Positions 9,880 to 19,442 of a stretch of 51,066 nt of DNA are shown in pieces. Source of the DNA: Verrucomicrobiota bacterium (GTDB taxonomy: Bacteria > Chlamydiota > Chlamydiia > Chlamydiales > Rhabdochlamydiaceae); contig JAFEGV010000008.1 in NCBI GenBank assembly GCA_018239665.1, positions 1 through 51,066 of the forward strand, given 5' to 3'. The position numbers were made by a program, and so were the translations under genes. The notes under the pieces were generated by a model. The model made no database searches. It worked only from the letters and a program-made list of their open reading frames with translations, and was not told where the DNA came from. Within the stretch, counting starts at the first letter, position 1. Each line of letters starts with the position of its first letter.

Positions 9880-10412
9880 ACTATCAGCAAACACTTAACT
9901 AAACAAACAATCAAACTAAAAACATAATAATAAGTGCTTTACAACACTACCTGTCAGTTGGCCCATAGATTTATTTTTTGTTCAATTTTTAGGGGTATTT
10001 GGAGAATAGAAAGAAACCTGCTCATCCCCAACCATCAACGACACTTCAAGCTTTCCAAGATCGAAATTAAAGCATCCTATTGATTTTCAATGTCTTAAGA
10101 AATCCCAAAAATCACTAGCCGGCAGTTCGGCATCTGCTAAATGCAACCCCTTAAACAATAGGGAGTTACCCATTCCACCTCAGACTGCCCTCGCAGACTT
10201 TCCTATTATAGAGAGAGCTGATCTCACCTTAGCCTATCTTAAATGCCCCATATACAAAGGATTGCAGGCTATGTCCCTTATTTCGCCCTGCAAATAACGA
10301 GAAAATTGAAGAAATTTAACAATCCAATTCCCGGTCACCAAAAAATAATTAACAATCTAAACAGCTAATAACCAGTTAATTTAAGAAATCGTAATAAATA
10401 AAAATTAAGATT

Positions 10413-10464
10413 TTGTTGAGATTAAATAAAGATTTGTTAAAATGGAGCTCGAGGGAAGTAGATT
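10413..10464 (+). promoter_or_regulatory. Predicted promoter and conserved box of cassette 1
   Basis: A TTGTTG (10413-10418) and an A/T-rich -10 region (GTTAAAAT, 10436-10443) are followed by GGAGCTCGAGGGAAGTAGATT. The -10 and downstream part closely match the sequence upstream of cassette 2 (19713-19740), down to the shared TCGAG and TAGATT blocks. The shared box argues for common control of cassettes 1 and 2. Confidence 0.55.
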
Positions 10465-10668
10465 CAGATCACTTCTCTGACGGGGATAAAAAGATAATAA
10501 AAACATAATAGAGTTAATGAACCAATCATCTCTTCAAAGAAAACCAGATTAGAAAATAGCTAGTCTGATTTAAGCGACAAAAGATTCCGGAAGCAATGAA
10601 CAACAGATGCTGTAAAGCACGCTGAAGAGATCCTTTTTTTAAAAAATTTTAATAGAGTAATAAATCAT

Positions 10669-11409
10669 ATGGCACCACAAGTAAGTTCAACTACTAACGA
10701 CCCGAACGTTGCCTTTAACAACTATATCCAGGCTTGGGAACAGCAAGAAAAACAGAATCAAACAGACCTAACAAATTTATCTGATGCAATTACCACAATG
10801 ATGAGCATGCTGCACAGCGGGAATGTGCAAGAAGCATTCCAATTCGCTGGTATGGCCGTCATGCCCCAGTCAATGGCTTGCGTCGGAGATAACACAGGTC
10901 AGTTCGCAGGTGTGGAAAACATTGGTACAGGTATCCGAAATATCATGGGAGACCTGCAGAGTATTTTTAACGAAGGCGGTAGCATCAACGCATCAAATCC
11001 AAACTCGGCTGCCGATTTCTCAACATGGATAAACGAATTCTTCAATCAGATGAACCAAGGCTGTCCTGCATGGATGGACCAATCTGACTATACCAACATT
11101 ATGAACACGCTGAATAGCGTTTACACTGAATTTGGAGCAACCCCGGGAAACTTAACCGCAGGCGCAGTTGTGGCTGACTTAAAAGCCTGGTTCACTAATT
11201 CAGGCAATGCTCCAAACAAAGCAATCACAGCGATGCAAGGCGACTTCCAAACGTTGAACAACTCGGTCAGCGCCATCTCATCTTCCGCAACAGCTTCGGA
11301 GCAATTTTGGACGAACGTTTATAACCAAGCTCAAGGCGTACTTAATAACATCTATCAATCGATTGGCAACTTGAACACTAATAGCGTCGCCAACGAAAAA
11401 ACTAATTAA
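10669..11409 (+). CDS. Cassette 1 protein A (A1), putative type III secreted, function unknown
   Basis: A 246-aa, Asn/Gln/Ser-rich protein with no signal peptide and no strong membrane segment. A moderately hydrophobic helix occurs around residues 50-70 (QEAFQFAGMAVMPQSMACVG). It is first in a five-gene operon leading to a CopB-like translocator, and in position and size it corresponds to A2, A3 and A4 of the other cassettes. Similarity to them is weak: a central NIMNTLNSVYTEF segment matches the SMLNSVNTI-type segment of A3. I infer a tip, filament or extra translocon subunit, or a secreted accessory protein. No known family is recognised. The ribosome-binding site is weak, and the start is chosen because the frame begins here. 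Confidence 0.75.
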   Translation: MAPQVSSTTNDPNVAFNNYIQAWEQQEKQNQTDLTNLSDAITTMMSMLHSGNVQEAFQFAGMAVMPQSMACVGDNTGQFAGVENIGTGIRNIMGDLQSIFNEGGSINASNPNSAADFSTWINEFFNQMNQGCPAWMDQSDYTNIMNTLNSVYTEFGATPGNLTAGAVVADLKAWFTNSGNAPNKAITAMQGDFQTLNNSVSAISSSATASEQFWTNVYNQAQGVLNNIYQSIGNLNTNSVANEKTN

Positions 11410-11432
11410 TAACTAATAATTTAGGTAATTTT

Positions 11433-11876
11433 ATGGCAGAAACCTTTTTATTTGCAATCTACCAAGCGATGGCAAATGACCAGTCAAGCCTATCTCAAAT
11501 GCAGATCATTGACGGCGACACCGCCCTGTTGTTTACACAGATCGAAGAGAATATCTACAGCGTCCAGAACAACAGCCAAACTGGACCAATGGCCCAGGAC
11601 AATGCACAGATTGCATACTATGCGAACCTGATGCAAGGAAACATAGGCAACTCCACACGGCAAAAATACGGAGCTAAGCTCACGGCATGGCAAGAGAAGT
11701 TTTCGCAAGCGCAAACAACCGCCCAGAACAACGAAGGTCAAGCTGACACGCTCGTTCAAAACGCGCAAACACAGACAGGACAGGACAGCAGTAACTTACA
11801 GCAAAAAACCCAATTGGCCCAGTCGATCAATATGATCGGATCATTTTTAGCTAACATTTTAGCTCAACATTACTAA
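11433..11876 (+). CDS. Cassette 1 protein B (B1), small helical secreted-type protein
   Basis: A 147-aa protein, Gln/Asn-rich and largely helical, with a coiled-coil-like stretch at about residues 85-130. It ends in a short hydrophobic helix (INMIGSFLANILAQHY), a feature shared with B2 and B3 (SSLIAN, SFISNLIASSPL). Small helical proteins with an exposed hydrophobic C-terminal helix are typical of T3S needle, filament or EspA-like subunits, so a role in a surface filament or tip is possible. This is inference from composition and context. It is 23 bases behind A1 and clearly in the same operon. Confidence 0.72.
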   Translation: MAETFLFAIYQAMANDQSSLSQMQIIDGDTALLFTQIEENIYSVQNNSQTGPMAQDNAQIAYYANLMQGNIGNSTRQKYGAKLTAWQEKFSQAQTTAQNNEGQADTLVQNAQTQTGQDSSNLQQKTQLAQSINMIGSFLANILAQHY

Positions 11877-11893
11877 AAAATTAGAGGACATTT

Positions 11894-12109
11894 ATGTCAT
11901 CGATCTCATCAATTAACAGCGCCGATCAGATCCTGCAACAGCAGATCCAGCAAGATCAGATCCAACAAAGCTCCTCTTCTCAGGATAATACGGCTGCAGC
12001 AGTTGCAATGATGCAAAACATGACGCAACTTTTAGATTCAATTTTGAATACTGGTACAGACGGCACTACACCTCCGTCTCAATTAACCAACCAAGTCAAT
12101 AACAGTTAA
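11894..12109 (+). CDS. Cassette 1 small protein C1
   Basis: A 71-aa Gln/Ser-rich protein. The N-terminal half is a Q-rich tract (ILQQQIQQDQIQQ) and the middle is a short amphipathic helix (AAAVAMMQNMTQLLDSIL). AGAGGA upstream of the ATG supports translation. It sits between B1 and D1, where cassette 2 has the unrelated repeat protein C2 and cassettes 3 and 4 have nothing. Function unknown. It could be a small secreted subunit. Confidence 0.62.
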   Translation: MSSISSINSADQILQQQIQQDQIQQSSSSQDNTAAAVAMMQNMTQLLDSILNTGTDGTTPPSQLTNQVNNS

Positions 12110-12162
12110 TTAAATAAATCGGGTCGAAAAGATCCAAATAAAATAAAATAATAAGGATAATT

Positions 12163-13599
12163 ATGACAACAGTTCAACAAAACAGCGCTGAAGTTCAAGA
12201 GTTACAAGCAGTTCTGGCAGTTCTTGAAAGTGAATCAAAAAACCAAGGCAACAACGATCCTATTTTAGCCGCCATCATCAAGCAGATCTCGGAAGTTTTA
12301 GCTGCCCTTCAAGGTGGAAATTCAACACCTCCGCAAGGCGCTCAATCTTCTGCTCCAACACCTCAAACAAACCCGACCAACGGAGCGCCGACTAACAATC
12401 AAATAAGCACTGCGATGGCTCAGCTCGCAGAAGCCTTAGCCGAACTTCAAGTCCTTCTCGGGAAATACGGCCAAGAAAAGCAAAATATGACCAACAACGA
12501 TATGCAGAACCTGCTGTTAGAAGCCCAAGCTTTTCTCAAACAAGCTCAAAATGACTTGCAAAAACTAGAAGATCAGCAAAGCAGCCACCACTGGTGGGAT
12601 ATCTTCATAAAAGTTGTGACTGCAATTGTCGGAGCTGTATTTGCTGCGATCGCTTTCGCAACAGGCAACGTTGCGTTGGGGATTGTCATCATCGCATTGA
12701 CTGTAGCAGCTGAGACCGGAGCTTTTGGCGAAGCCACTAAACTCATCAGCGATGCTCTTGTAGCAATGGGAGTGCCTCCTAAAGATGCAAACATTATCGC
12801 GAGCGTCGTAGTTATCGTTGCAGTGATCGCAGCAACGGTTTTAACTTGCGGAGCTGCTGCTCCAGAAGCTGCTGCCGATGTTGCAGATGTGGTAGCTGAA
12901 GATGTTGGCACGGAAATGACTAATTTTGCAGAACAAGCTACAGAAGAAGTCACTGAAACAGCCCAAACAACAACTGAGACTGTCGCGGAACAATCGAACA
13001 CGGTAGCCAATACAGCGAAGAATGCACTGAATACGGTTAAAAACGCGTTCCTCAAAGTTATCGAAGTCACCTTCGGCAGATTGCCTGCTTCCGTTAACAT
13101 GGCAATCCTAACAGGATCGCAAGCTTTAATGGGCACTGACCTCGTCAATAACATTCTTGCTGCATGCCCTATGAGCGATAAGAAACGTCAAGAGCTTGAA
13201 AAAATACTGGGGATCATCACCGAAGTCCTCTGCTCGCTTGCTAGCATTGGCGCTGGCATGGGAGCTGGGATGGCTGCAGGAGCAACCTCTAGCGAAGCCG
13301 TATTCACTCAAAGCACAATGAACAAGTTGGCATTAGTTGGCATGGGCGCTCAAGCATCCGGCTCTTTTGGAGACTTTGAGCTTGCTCACATCGATTCACA
13401 AGAGGCGGACCTAGAAGCTGACTTGGGATCAGATGAAGCTTTGTCATCGCTCGTTCAAACTTTGTCAAAAATGAATGAAAGCCTGATAACAAGCGGCAAT
13501 ACGTTTGATTCGAAGACTCAGGCTGCCCACACTCAAGGATTGAACCAACTGATTGCTGCCTTGTCTAATAACACATTAGCGCAAGTACTCGCCGGTTAA
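12163..13599 (+). CDS. CopB/YopB-like type III translocator, cassette 1 (D1)
   Basis: A 478-aa protein with the architecture of large hydrophobic translocators (YopB, IpaB, chlamydial CopB). A hydrophilic, coiled-coil-rich N-terminus (about 1-140) is followed by two hydrophobic regions, at about 147-187 and 208-232, and then an Ala/Thr-rich C-terminal part. No signal peptide is present, as expected for a T3S substrate. Such proteins insert in the host membrane and form the pore with a partner encoded next to them, here E1. D1 is the most divergent of the four D proteins and lacks their NPF...G-A-W motif. The AAGGATAA site precedes the ATG. No chaperone gene of the LcrH type is adjacent. Confidence 0.72.
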   Translation: MTTVQQNSAEVQELQAVLAVLESESKNQGNNDPILAAIIKQISEVLAALQGGNSTPPQGAQSSAPTPQTNPTNGAPTNNQISTAMAQLAEALAELQVLLGKYGQEKQNMTNNDMQNLLLEAQAFLKQAQNDLQKLEDQQSSHHWWDIFIKVVTAIVGAVFAAIAFATGNVALGIVIIALTVAAETGAFGEATKLISDALVAMGVPPKDANIIASVVVIVAVIAATVLTCGAAAPEAAADVADVVAEDVGTEMTNFAEQATEEVTETAQTTTETVAEQSNTVANTAKNALNTVKNAFLKVIEVTFGRLPASVNMAILTGSQALMGTDLVNNILAACPMSDKKRQELEKILGIITEVLCSLASIGAGMGAGMAAGATSSEAVFTQSTMNKLALVGMGAQASGSFGDFELAHIDSQEADLEADLGSDEALSSLVQTLSKMNESLITSGNTFDSKTQAAHTQGLNQLIAALSNNTLAQVLAG

Positions 13600-13634
13600 C
13601 CTGAACAATAACAATAAAAAAGGAATTAAATAAT

Positions 13635-14573
13635 ATGACAGCAACAGCACCAACACCAACACCAGCACCACTTACACCAGCAGGAACAGGAGGCCAACAG
13701 ATATCAGGCGGTGGCACCAACTACGGGCAGCTCAGCGCAGGTCCGGCGGCAGAGCTTGCGACCATCCTGGCCCAATTGCTTGCGCTCTATGAAACATGCA
13801 TGGAAGACTGGGCGGAGCAGAGCAAGAACAGCACGCTGGTCCAAGGCGAAACAGCTAACGCTTCTTCACAAGCTCAGGCAGCAGCAGGTGCAGACCAAGC
13901 TGCCGCAACCCGAGATCAAGCATGGCAGTCAGGACTGTCTGGCGTAGTCGGGCTAGCCCAAGTTGGAGTCGAGGCCGGCATGACCTCGTCGATCGACACT
14001 CAAATGAACAGTGAAGATACTCAACTCCAGCAAATGAGCAAGCTCAATGAAAGCGTTCAAGCTAAAATGACAACGGGTGATTTAGACATCGTACAACAGG
14101 AAGAAGGAACTGACAACCCTGCTCGTGATCCGAATGTTGAAGCCCGCCTCAAAGAAATGCAGGCTGGAAACTTCACGAAGTCTGAAGTCAATGGAACAAC
14201 AGATGATGCGACCATTGAGGCTGCTAAAGGTCCCGAAATTACTAAGATCAAAGAACAGCTGGATACCCAGATCAGCGACAAGTACCAGAATCTCAGTAGA
14301 CTTCAAGGCCAGAAACAACAGATTATGGGTTATGCCCAAACGTTTGGGACAGTTGCTAATGGAATCGTTGGCGGAGCTACTCAAGCAGCTCAATCCTATA
14401 AACAAGCTGACCAAGGACTTGACCAAGCGATTTCAACAACAACTAACGTTGCTTCGCAAATGGCCGGCTCTGCGCAAGGCTCTTCTTCTAGCGCTATGAA
14501 CAAAGCTCAGGAAGAGATCCAAAGCGCGATCCAGCAGTTCCGCGCCGCAGCTCAAGCTTACCCACAAGGCTAA
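13635..14573 (+). CDS. CopD-position translocon partner, cassette 1 (E1)
   Basis: A 312-aa hydrophilic, Ala/Gln-rich, largely helical protein. The N-terminal 25 residues are a Thr/Pro run (TPTPAPLTPAG). A family signature is visible at about residues 140-190: MTTGDLDIVQQEE, then RDPNVEARLKEMQAG. The other three cassettes have closely related blocks ending in R-I-x-E-M-(Q/E)-(A/S)-G. A mildly hydrophobic segment (about 98-115) precedes it, as in YopD/CopD-type minor translocators with one hydrophobic region. Position directly after a CopB-like gene supports a CopD role. Homology to known CopD could not be tested. A strong terminator follows. Confidence 0.68.
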   Translation: MTATAPTPTPAPLTPAGTGGQQISGGGTNYGQLSAGPAAELATILAQLLALYETCMEDWAEQSKNSTLVQGETANASSQAQAAAGADQAAATRDQAWQSGLSGVVGLAQVGVEAGMTSSIDTQMNSEDTQLQQMSKLNESVQAKMTTGDLDIVQQEEGTDNPARDPNVEARLKEMQAGNFTKSEVNGTTDDATIEAAKGPEITKIKEQLDTQISDKYQNLSRLQGQKQQIMGYAQTFGTVANGIVGGATQAAQSYKQADQGLDQAISTTTNVASQMAGSAQGSSSSAMNKAQEEIQSAIQQFRAAAQAYPQG

Positions 14574-14599
14574 TCCTCCCTTCTTTCTACGCCTTCCCG

Positions 14600-14633
14600 G
14601 CCGCTGTCGATCTGACAGCGGCTTTTTTATTTT
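14600..14633 (+). terminator. Intrinsic terminator of cassette 1
   Basis: GCCGCTGTC and GACAGCGGC form a perfect 9-bp GC-rich stem with a 5-base loop, followed by a T-run. It ends the A1-E1 operon before the kinase-like genes. Confidence 0.93.
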
Positions 14634-14686
14634 TACTAAAGTCGCGCATCGAGTTAAGGTGAAAAATAAACATCTTAGGACAACCG

Positions 14687-16285
14687 ATGGCGCCGTTTTT
14701 TTTGTATGAGCTCCTCCGTTCAGAAATTGAGACGTCGCAGCAAGGGCAGCTGATCGGCGAGCTGGCCCAGCATGGGATCTCTTTGCCGCAGATGATCGAT
14801 CTCTTTGAAGAAAAAACCCTAACTCCAGTGTACGCCCATATCGACTCTCTAGGAAAACTCCCGCCCAATCAGTTGGCCGAGGATTTCATGAAAGCGAAAA
14901 GGGCCATTTTAGATTCCCTTTCCTGGATGAAGCTTTGCAATGAGACATACCGGAACCAGTTACCCGATTCTCTAAATCCTGCAGCGTTGACGCATCTTGA
15001 CAAAATGGTGGAGAAACTTCAAAGCCAAATGGCGCTGATCGATCGCTTCATTCCTCAAGTGATCGCTTTCCGAAAAGAGAACCTTCCCAACGACTACAGG
15101 AAGACAGCTCAGCTGGCGTTGGACAGCATCGAACAGATCTTGCGCGCAGAGCTTAACTCCGATGAGAAAGAGGTCCCCATTGAAAAGGCGGAGGCCCATG
15201 CAAAAGTCCAGCATGTTCTACAAACGTTCCTTGCCCAGCAAAAGACAATATTCCAAGAGATCGCAGAGGATGCCAACTCTCAGCAGAGCCTCTGGGAACG
15301 GGAAGTCGTGAGCAACGGAAGGGGCATTTATATCAGCGCTTCTGACCGATGCCCGTTCCCATTAATTTACAGTGTTAAGGGAAACCTCTATGTGATCATG
15401 GAAGTGGTTTCCCATTACATTGCCAAAGGCACAGAGAAGTTCGTCTCGCGCACGGCCAATCTTAAAACGGGCCAAATTGACGCTTTGGTAAAGCCCAGGG
15501 AATTTTTCACAGAAGTGAAATCTCCTGAAGAGGAGACTATGCATAAGGAATCGGCCTTTTGGGACACCTGGCGCGATGCCGACAAGCTGATGTATTTCCA
15601 AAATAAACAAGGTATTTTACAAGTGAGGGACCGTCTCGTCTTTCAGACTGGAGAGAAAAAAGTCCTCTACCTCTTTGAAGAGTACTGCCGCGGCAAAACG
15701 ATCGAATGGCTCTTCTGGGTCGGGAAAGAAGAATTGCGCAAGCTGACCTTCGCTGACAAACATCAGCTTGCCCATGACATCTTATTCGGCCTCAAGCAGG
15801 TCCATGACGCCCAGATCATCCATCATGACATTAAGCCCAACAACATCCTTCTGCACAAGACCCCCCAAGGAAATCTCTCAGCCGTTCTCAGCGATTTCCA
15901 TCTCTCTTGTTACACTAACGACAAGCTGATGAAAGAAATAGCGCGGGTTGTGCCGGCATGGGCTGCACCCGAATACGCCCGGATCATGAAGAATGAAGAT
16001 TCTCCATTGGAAGCTTTTTATGCTGCAGCAACGCAAAAACTGGATGTATGGGCGGTTGGGCTCATCCTTTTTATGTTATTTAATGAAGTCTCCTTACCAT
16101 GGCTAGGTCTTGAGGACAACCCTCAAGTCCTCGATGCAGTTAGCTCCCTGCAACCCGGATGGGTGCCCCGATTTTCGGGGGATGAGCGCTATTTTCCTTT
16201 GTTGGAGAAAATGCTTGAGATCGATCCTGCTAAGAGGATCTCTTCAGCAGAAGCCCTGGACCGATTAAACCAGATTGTCTTGTAA
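14687..16285 (+). CDS. Protein kinase-like protein K1 (candidate T3S effector)
   Basis: A 532-aa protein with a helical N-terminal half (about 1-215) shared with K2-K5, then a Hanks-type kinase fold. The glycine loop is degenerate (IAKGTEKFV, with Lys where the third Gly is normal). The ATP-anchoring Lys269 is in ALVKPR. The catalytic loop HHDIKPNN has Asp381 and Asn386. The Mg-binding motif is DFH (Asp403) instead of DFG. WAAPEY and KLDVWAVG are the APE and subdomain IX motifs. Key catalytic residues are present, so activity is possible. It follows the cassette 1 terminator and starts a three-gene kinase operon (K2 begins 11 bases later). No signal peptide is present. A role as an injected kinase is inferred from the island. 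Confidence 0.8.
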   Translation: MAPFFLYELLRSEIETSQQGQLIGELAQHGISLPQMIDLFEEKTLTPVYAHIDSLGKLPPNQLAEDFMKAKRAILDSLSWMKLCNETYRNQLPDSLNPAALTHLDKMVEKLQSQMALIDRFIPQVIAFRKENLPNDYRKTAQLALDSIEQILRAELNSDEKEVPIEKAEAHAKVQHVLQTFLAQQKTIFQEIAEDANSQQSLWEREVVSNGRGIYISASDRCPFPLIYSVKGNLYVIMEVVSHYIAKGTEKFVSRTANLKTGQIDALVKPREFFTEVKSPEEETMHKESAFWDTWRDADKLMYFQNKQGILQVRDRLVFQTGEKKVLYLFEEYCRGKTIEWLFWVGKEELRKLTFADKHQLAHDILFGLKQVHDAQIIHHDIKPNNILLHKTPQGNLSAVLSDFHLSCYTNDKLMKEIARVVPAWAAPEYARIMKNEDSPLEAFYAAATQKLDVWAVGLILFMLFNEVSLPWLGLEDNPQVLDAVSSLQPGWVPRFSGDERYFPLLEKMLEIDPAKRISSAEALDRLNQIVL

Positions 16286-16296
16286 GAGGAGATCCC

Positions 16297-17865
16297 ATGT
16301 TCTACCTAGAGCTTCTCGAAAACCAAATGCTCAAGGACCAATTAAAAAATCGCTTCAAGGCAAACTTTCGCAATTCGGAAAAAATGAACGAGACCCTTTC
16401 AGGTTTTGAAAGGGAGTATTTAAGGCCTTTGGAAAAACGGATCGAGGACCTTATCCAATGTCCTGAAGAGCAACTGCCCGTGGACTACATCCAGATCAAG
16501 CGGGACATGTTCGAGATGTATCTTTGGTTCGAAATATTTAAAGAGGCCCTAAATGAGACGGCCTCATCCGTCACCCTGAATGCGATGAACATGCGGCTGC
16601 AGACCGATGAAGCCATGCTCGAGCGGCTGTTCAATGTACTTACCCTTTTGGAAGAAAAAGTCTTAACACTTCGAGCCGAGAAAAATCTTGTCAAACAAGG
16701 TGCGAAGGTCCATCAGTCGCTTGAAACGATCAAAGCTTTGCTCAAACATGCCTCGGTGAAAGAAAATGCGGATCCGGATCAGATTTCTCTGATCCTTAAG
16801 GACCAAGAAGCGTTTTTCCGTTATATCGCTCAATTTTTCCAAGACAAAGTTCCTGAATGGGAAAAGACTGTCGTGAGCAATGCTCGCGGAATCCTCTTTT
16901 CCGATCCTAAACGGTTTCCTTTCAGCGCCGTCTACACCCTGCAGGGCAACCTTTATATCTTCCTTGAGATCGTGGGCCATTTCATCGGCATCGGAGGCAC
17001 GAAGATCGGCTGCCGCGCCGTCAAACTTCAAACGGCAGAGCTATTTGCCCTTATCAAGTCCCGAACTGCATTCCCCAATATCGCCGACCCCAAAGAGATC
17101 GCCTATAAGCTCGATTACAGTTTTAATGAGACGCTGCACGAAGCTAAGATCCTCGAGCGGTTCATTCACCGGCAAGGGATCGTCCAGCTGCGCGACCGGT
17201 TCGCGTTTTCGATCGATGGGGTCAAGCAGATCTGTCTCATTGAAGATTATTTCAAAGATGGTTCATTAGAAAAGCATCTCGCCGATCCACAAAACTGCAA
17301 GCTCGACCTCAAACAAAAAATATCCATTGCAGTTCAGCTCTTGACCGGGGCCCGCAACATCTTTGAAGCAGGGTATGTCCACAGCGATATTAAACCCGGC
17401 AACATTCTGATCGACCTGAAGACATTTCCGATCCCGATTGCAGCGATCACCGATTTTAATACCGCCTTTCCCATCAATGAGCCTAGCCCCGCCGGTTTGC
17501 TTTCGCATACGCCGGCATGGTGCACTCCTGAAGTCGCTTCCGTTTTGGGCGCCGAAGACCAAAGCTTGGAAGCAAAAGAGAGGCTTATCGCCTTCCTTCC
17601 TTACAGGGATATCTGGTCTTTGGGACTCATTTTTTATGAGTTTTTCTTTGAAGAGCCGCTCTCGTGGATTAATGAGCCCGAGGACAAAGTCTTCAAGACG
17701 ATCGCCCATCTTAAAGGAAATTGGATCCCGGCCCGATTTAGCAAACGCCCCTTTTATTCCTTAATCCAACAAATGACCTCGATCGATCCCAAAAAGCGTC
17801 CCACCGCGACTCAAGCCTTTGATCGATTCCTGCAAGAATGCAAAAAACTGGCAATTTCTCCATGA
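16297..17865 (+). CDS. Protein kinase-like protein K2 (candidate T3S effector)
   Basis: A 522-aa member of the same family. The N-terminal helical domain ends in the block ARGILFSDPKRFPF, then GNLYIFLEIVGHF. The nucleotide loop IGIGGTKIG is atypical. Lys254 is in ALIKSR. The catalytic loop HSDIKPGN keeps Asp364 and Asn369, and the metal site is DFN (Asp386). CTPEVA replaces the APE motif, and RDIWSLG follows. The kinase may be active. The start at 16297 has a GAGGAG site overlapping the end of K1. Its stop overlaps the K3 start codon, so K1-K2-K3 are probably translated as a coupled operon. Confidence 0.8.
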   Translation: MFYLELLENQMLKDQLKNRFKANFRNSEKMNETLSGFEREYLRPLEKRIEDLIQCPEEQLPVDYIQIKRDMFEMYLWFEIFKEALNETASSVTLNAMNMRLQTDEAMLERLFNVLTLLEEKVLTLRAEKNLVKQGAKVHQSLETIKALLKHASVKENADPDQISLILKDQEAFFRYIAQFFQDKVPEWEKTVVSNARGILFSDPKRFPFSAVYTLQGNLYIFLEIVGHFIGIGGTKIGCRAVKLQTAELFALIKSRTAFPNIADPKEIAYKLDYSFNETLHEAKILERFIHRQGIVQLRDRFAFSIDGVKQICLIEDYFKDGSLEKHLADPQNCKLDLKQKISIAVQLLTGARNIFEAGYVHSDIKPGNILIDLKTFPIPIAAITDFNTAFPINEPSPAGLLSHTPAWCTPEVASVLGAEDQSLEAKERLIAFLPYRDIWSLGLIFYEFFFEEPLSWINEPEDKVFKTIAHLKGNWIPARFSKRPFYSLIQQMTSIDPKKRPTATQAFDRFLQECKKLAISP

Positions 17866-19442
17866 CATCTGCGCAAGTCCGCTGGGCCCCTGCCCTTTCA
17901 GAAGAACAGATCGAAAGCGCCCGTCATCTTCCTCTATTCGAAAAATGGTGGAAGGAAGAGGGGCAACTGGGTAACATCCGGACATATATTCAAAGTGAAG
18001 TCCTTGATAACACGGTCAAGGAATGCCAACTGTTTGCATCGGCTCCGCAAACTGAACAGTCCTCCCTATTTTTTCCTCTTAAAGAAAAGCTCAATCGCGC
18101 CATCGACCTTCTTCAGATCTTCTTCGAAGTTGGAAAGAATATCAAATCTCCCTTAGCTGACGAACCTGCAACGCAGCTGCTGTTCAAAGAATGCCTCGAT
18201 CAGATCAAACCTTTATATGCCCTGATCGATACCGCGCTACCTCATATCGAATCGAAATTCTCATTTCCTCTGAACCAAGACGAAATCGAATCATTTGTTC
18301 AACAGCTGCGTAAAAAACATCAAAAAACAATGTTGGGATCTTCTCCCATCCCTCCAGATCAGATCGACCAATCGTGCAATAACCTTCAAATCTCCCTACA
18401 TTACATCCTGCAACACTTTGCCGCCATTCGCAGGACATTGCTTACCGTCGGGCGCAACTTGATCTATTTTTCGACACCTGCTTGCCCCAATCCCTTTGCG
18501 GTCACAACAAGCGGCAAGATTTATCTCATCCTATTTGATCCGTTAAATAATATTGGCAAAGGAACTGTCAAAAGGGTCTTTCGCTGCATCGATCTGAAAT
18601 CGAAGCGTTGGATCGCAGCGATCAAGGCTACGACCTATTTTCCAAAAGAAGACCTTGCTACCCAGGAAGCGTTTAGCACGAACACCTTCCGCCGCCTCTA
18701 TTTCGAGGCTAATGTGCTTAAAGGGCTGGGAGGGCAAGAGGGGATCATGCAACTCTATGACATATTGCCATTCCAGGTCTCATCTGTCCCTGAAATCTTC
18801 ATCTTTGAAGAACTGTTTGAATTTCAAGACTTAAGGAAATTTCTTCAGATCGCGATCCATATGCGCGATAGAGCCTGCTTTTTCTCAACCGTCCAGCAAA
18901 ATCAGATTGCCCTCTTGCTTCTAAAGGTTCTAGCTACCATCCATCGTTCCAGCATCCTCCACCGCTCCATCAAACCTGACAACTTCTTGCTCAAGTTCGA
19001 TTGGGACCCAAAACTGATCCGGGTTGTTGTGACAGATTTTGAAGACAGCTGCCTTCTTAAAAACCTGGAGCGTAGAAAAACAATCCGGCCTCTCCCCTAT
19101 AATTATTCACCCGAATATGCCAGGATGAAGTTGAACGAGAAGCGCACCGATGAAGAGATCATCCAATGCAACAACACACCTTTTGACGTGTGGGACATGG
19201 GAGTTATCTTATACCAGTTATTTTTGCTGAAATATCCTCCCTGGTTCTCTCTCCCTATACCGGATCAAGCTTTCTTCATCGCAAAACTGCCTTCCGACTG
19301 GGCGCAGGAGGATGCCGGAGAACACCCCATTGCGCCGCTTCTGTTGGGCTTGCTCGAAATTGATCCTGCAAAACGGCTCACCGCAGAAGGGGCCGTGCAA
19401 TTGCTCGAGAGATTAATCTCAACGCAAACCACTGAAAATTAA
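17862..19442 (+). CDS. Predicted pseudokinase K3 of the same family
   Basis: A 526-aa kinase-like protein. The nucleotide loop is IGKGTVKRVF, and the Lys in AAIKATTYF is kept. The catalytic loop reads HRSIKPDN, so the catalytic Asp is replaced by Ser369. The metal motif is DFE (Asp392). SPEYARM and FDVWDMG follow. Loss of the HRD aspartate predicts no or very weak phosphotransfer, so K3 may be a regulatory partner of K1 or K2 or an effector acting by binding. I chose the ATG at 17862, which overlaps the K2 stop as ATGA. An earlier in-frame ATG at 17838 would add 8 residues. No clear ribosome-binding site precedes either. Confidence 0.75.
   Translation: MTSAQVRWAPALSEEQIESARHLPLFEKWWKEEGQLGNIRTYIQSEVLDNTVKECQLFASAPQTEQSSLFFPLKEKLNRAIDLLQIFFEVGKNIKSPLADEPATQLLFKECLDQIKPLYALIDTALPHIESKFSFPLNQDEIESFVQQLRKKHQKTMLGSSPIPPDQIDQSCNNLQISLHYILQHFAAIRRTLLTVGRNLIYFSTPACPNPFAVTTSGKIYLILFDPLNNIGKGTVKRVFRCIDLKSKRWIAAIKATTYFPKEDLATQEAFSTNTFRRLYFEANVLKGLGGQEGIMQLYDILPFQVSSVPEIFIFEELFEFQDLRKFLQIAIHMRDRACFFSTVQQNQIALLLLKVLATIHRSSILHRSIKPDNFLLKFDWDPKLIRVVVTDFEDSCLLKNLERRKTIRPLPYNYSPEYARMKLNEKRTDEEIIQCNNTPFDVWDMGVILYQLFLLKYPPWFSLPIPDQAFFIAKLPSDWAQEDAGEHPIAPLLLGLLEIDPAKRLTAEGAVQLLERLISTQTTEN

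Larger units (their letters stand above)
9814..10668. other. Long AT-rich intergenic region with cassette 1 leader
   Basis: Some 855 bp without a credible gene. It contains the minus-strand promoter at 9852-9879, about 450 bp of unexplained sequence, the cassette 1 promoter box near 10413-10464 and a leader of roughly 200 nt. Within the leader, CAGATTAG and CTAGTCTG around 10547-10570 can form a short RNA hairpin. The leader length is unusual for a bacterial operon and might hold regulatory structure. Confidence 0.5.

Noticed and set aside
17838..17861. Upstream ATG for K3
   Set aside because: It lies inside the K2 coding end without a ribosome-binding site; the ATGA overlap at 17862 is the more usual arrangement.
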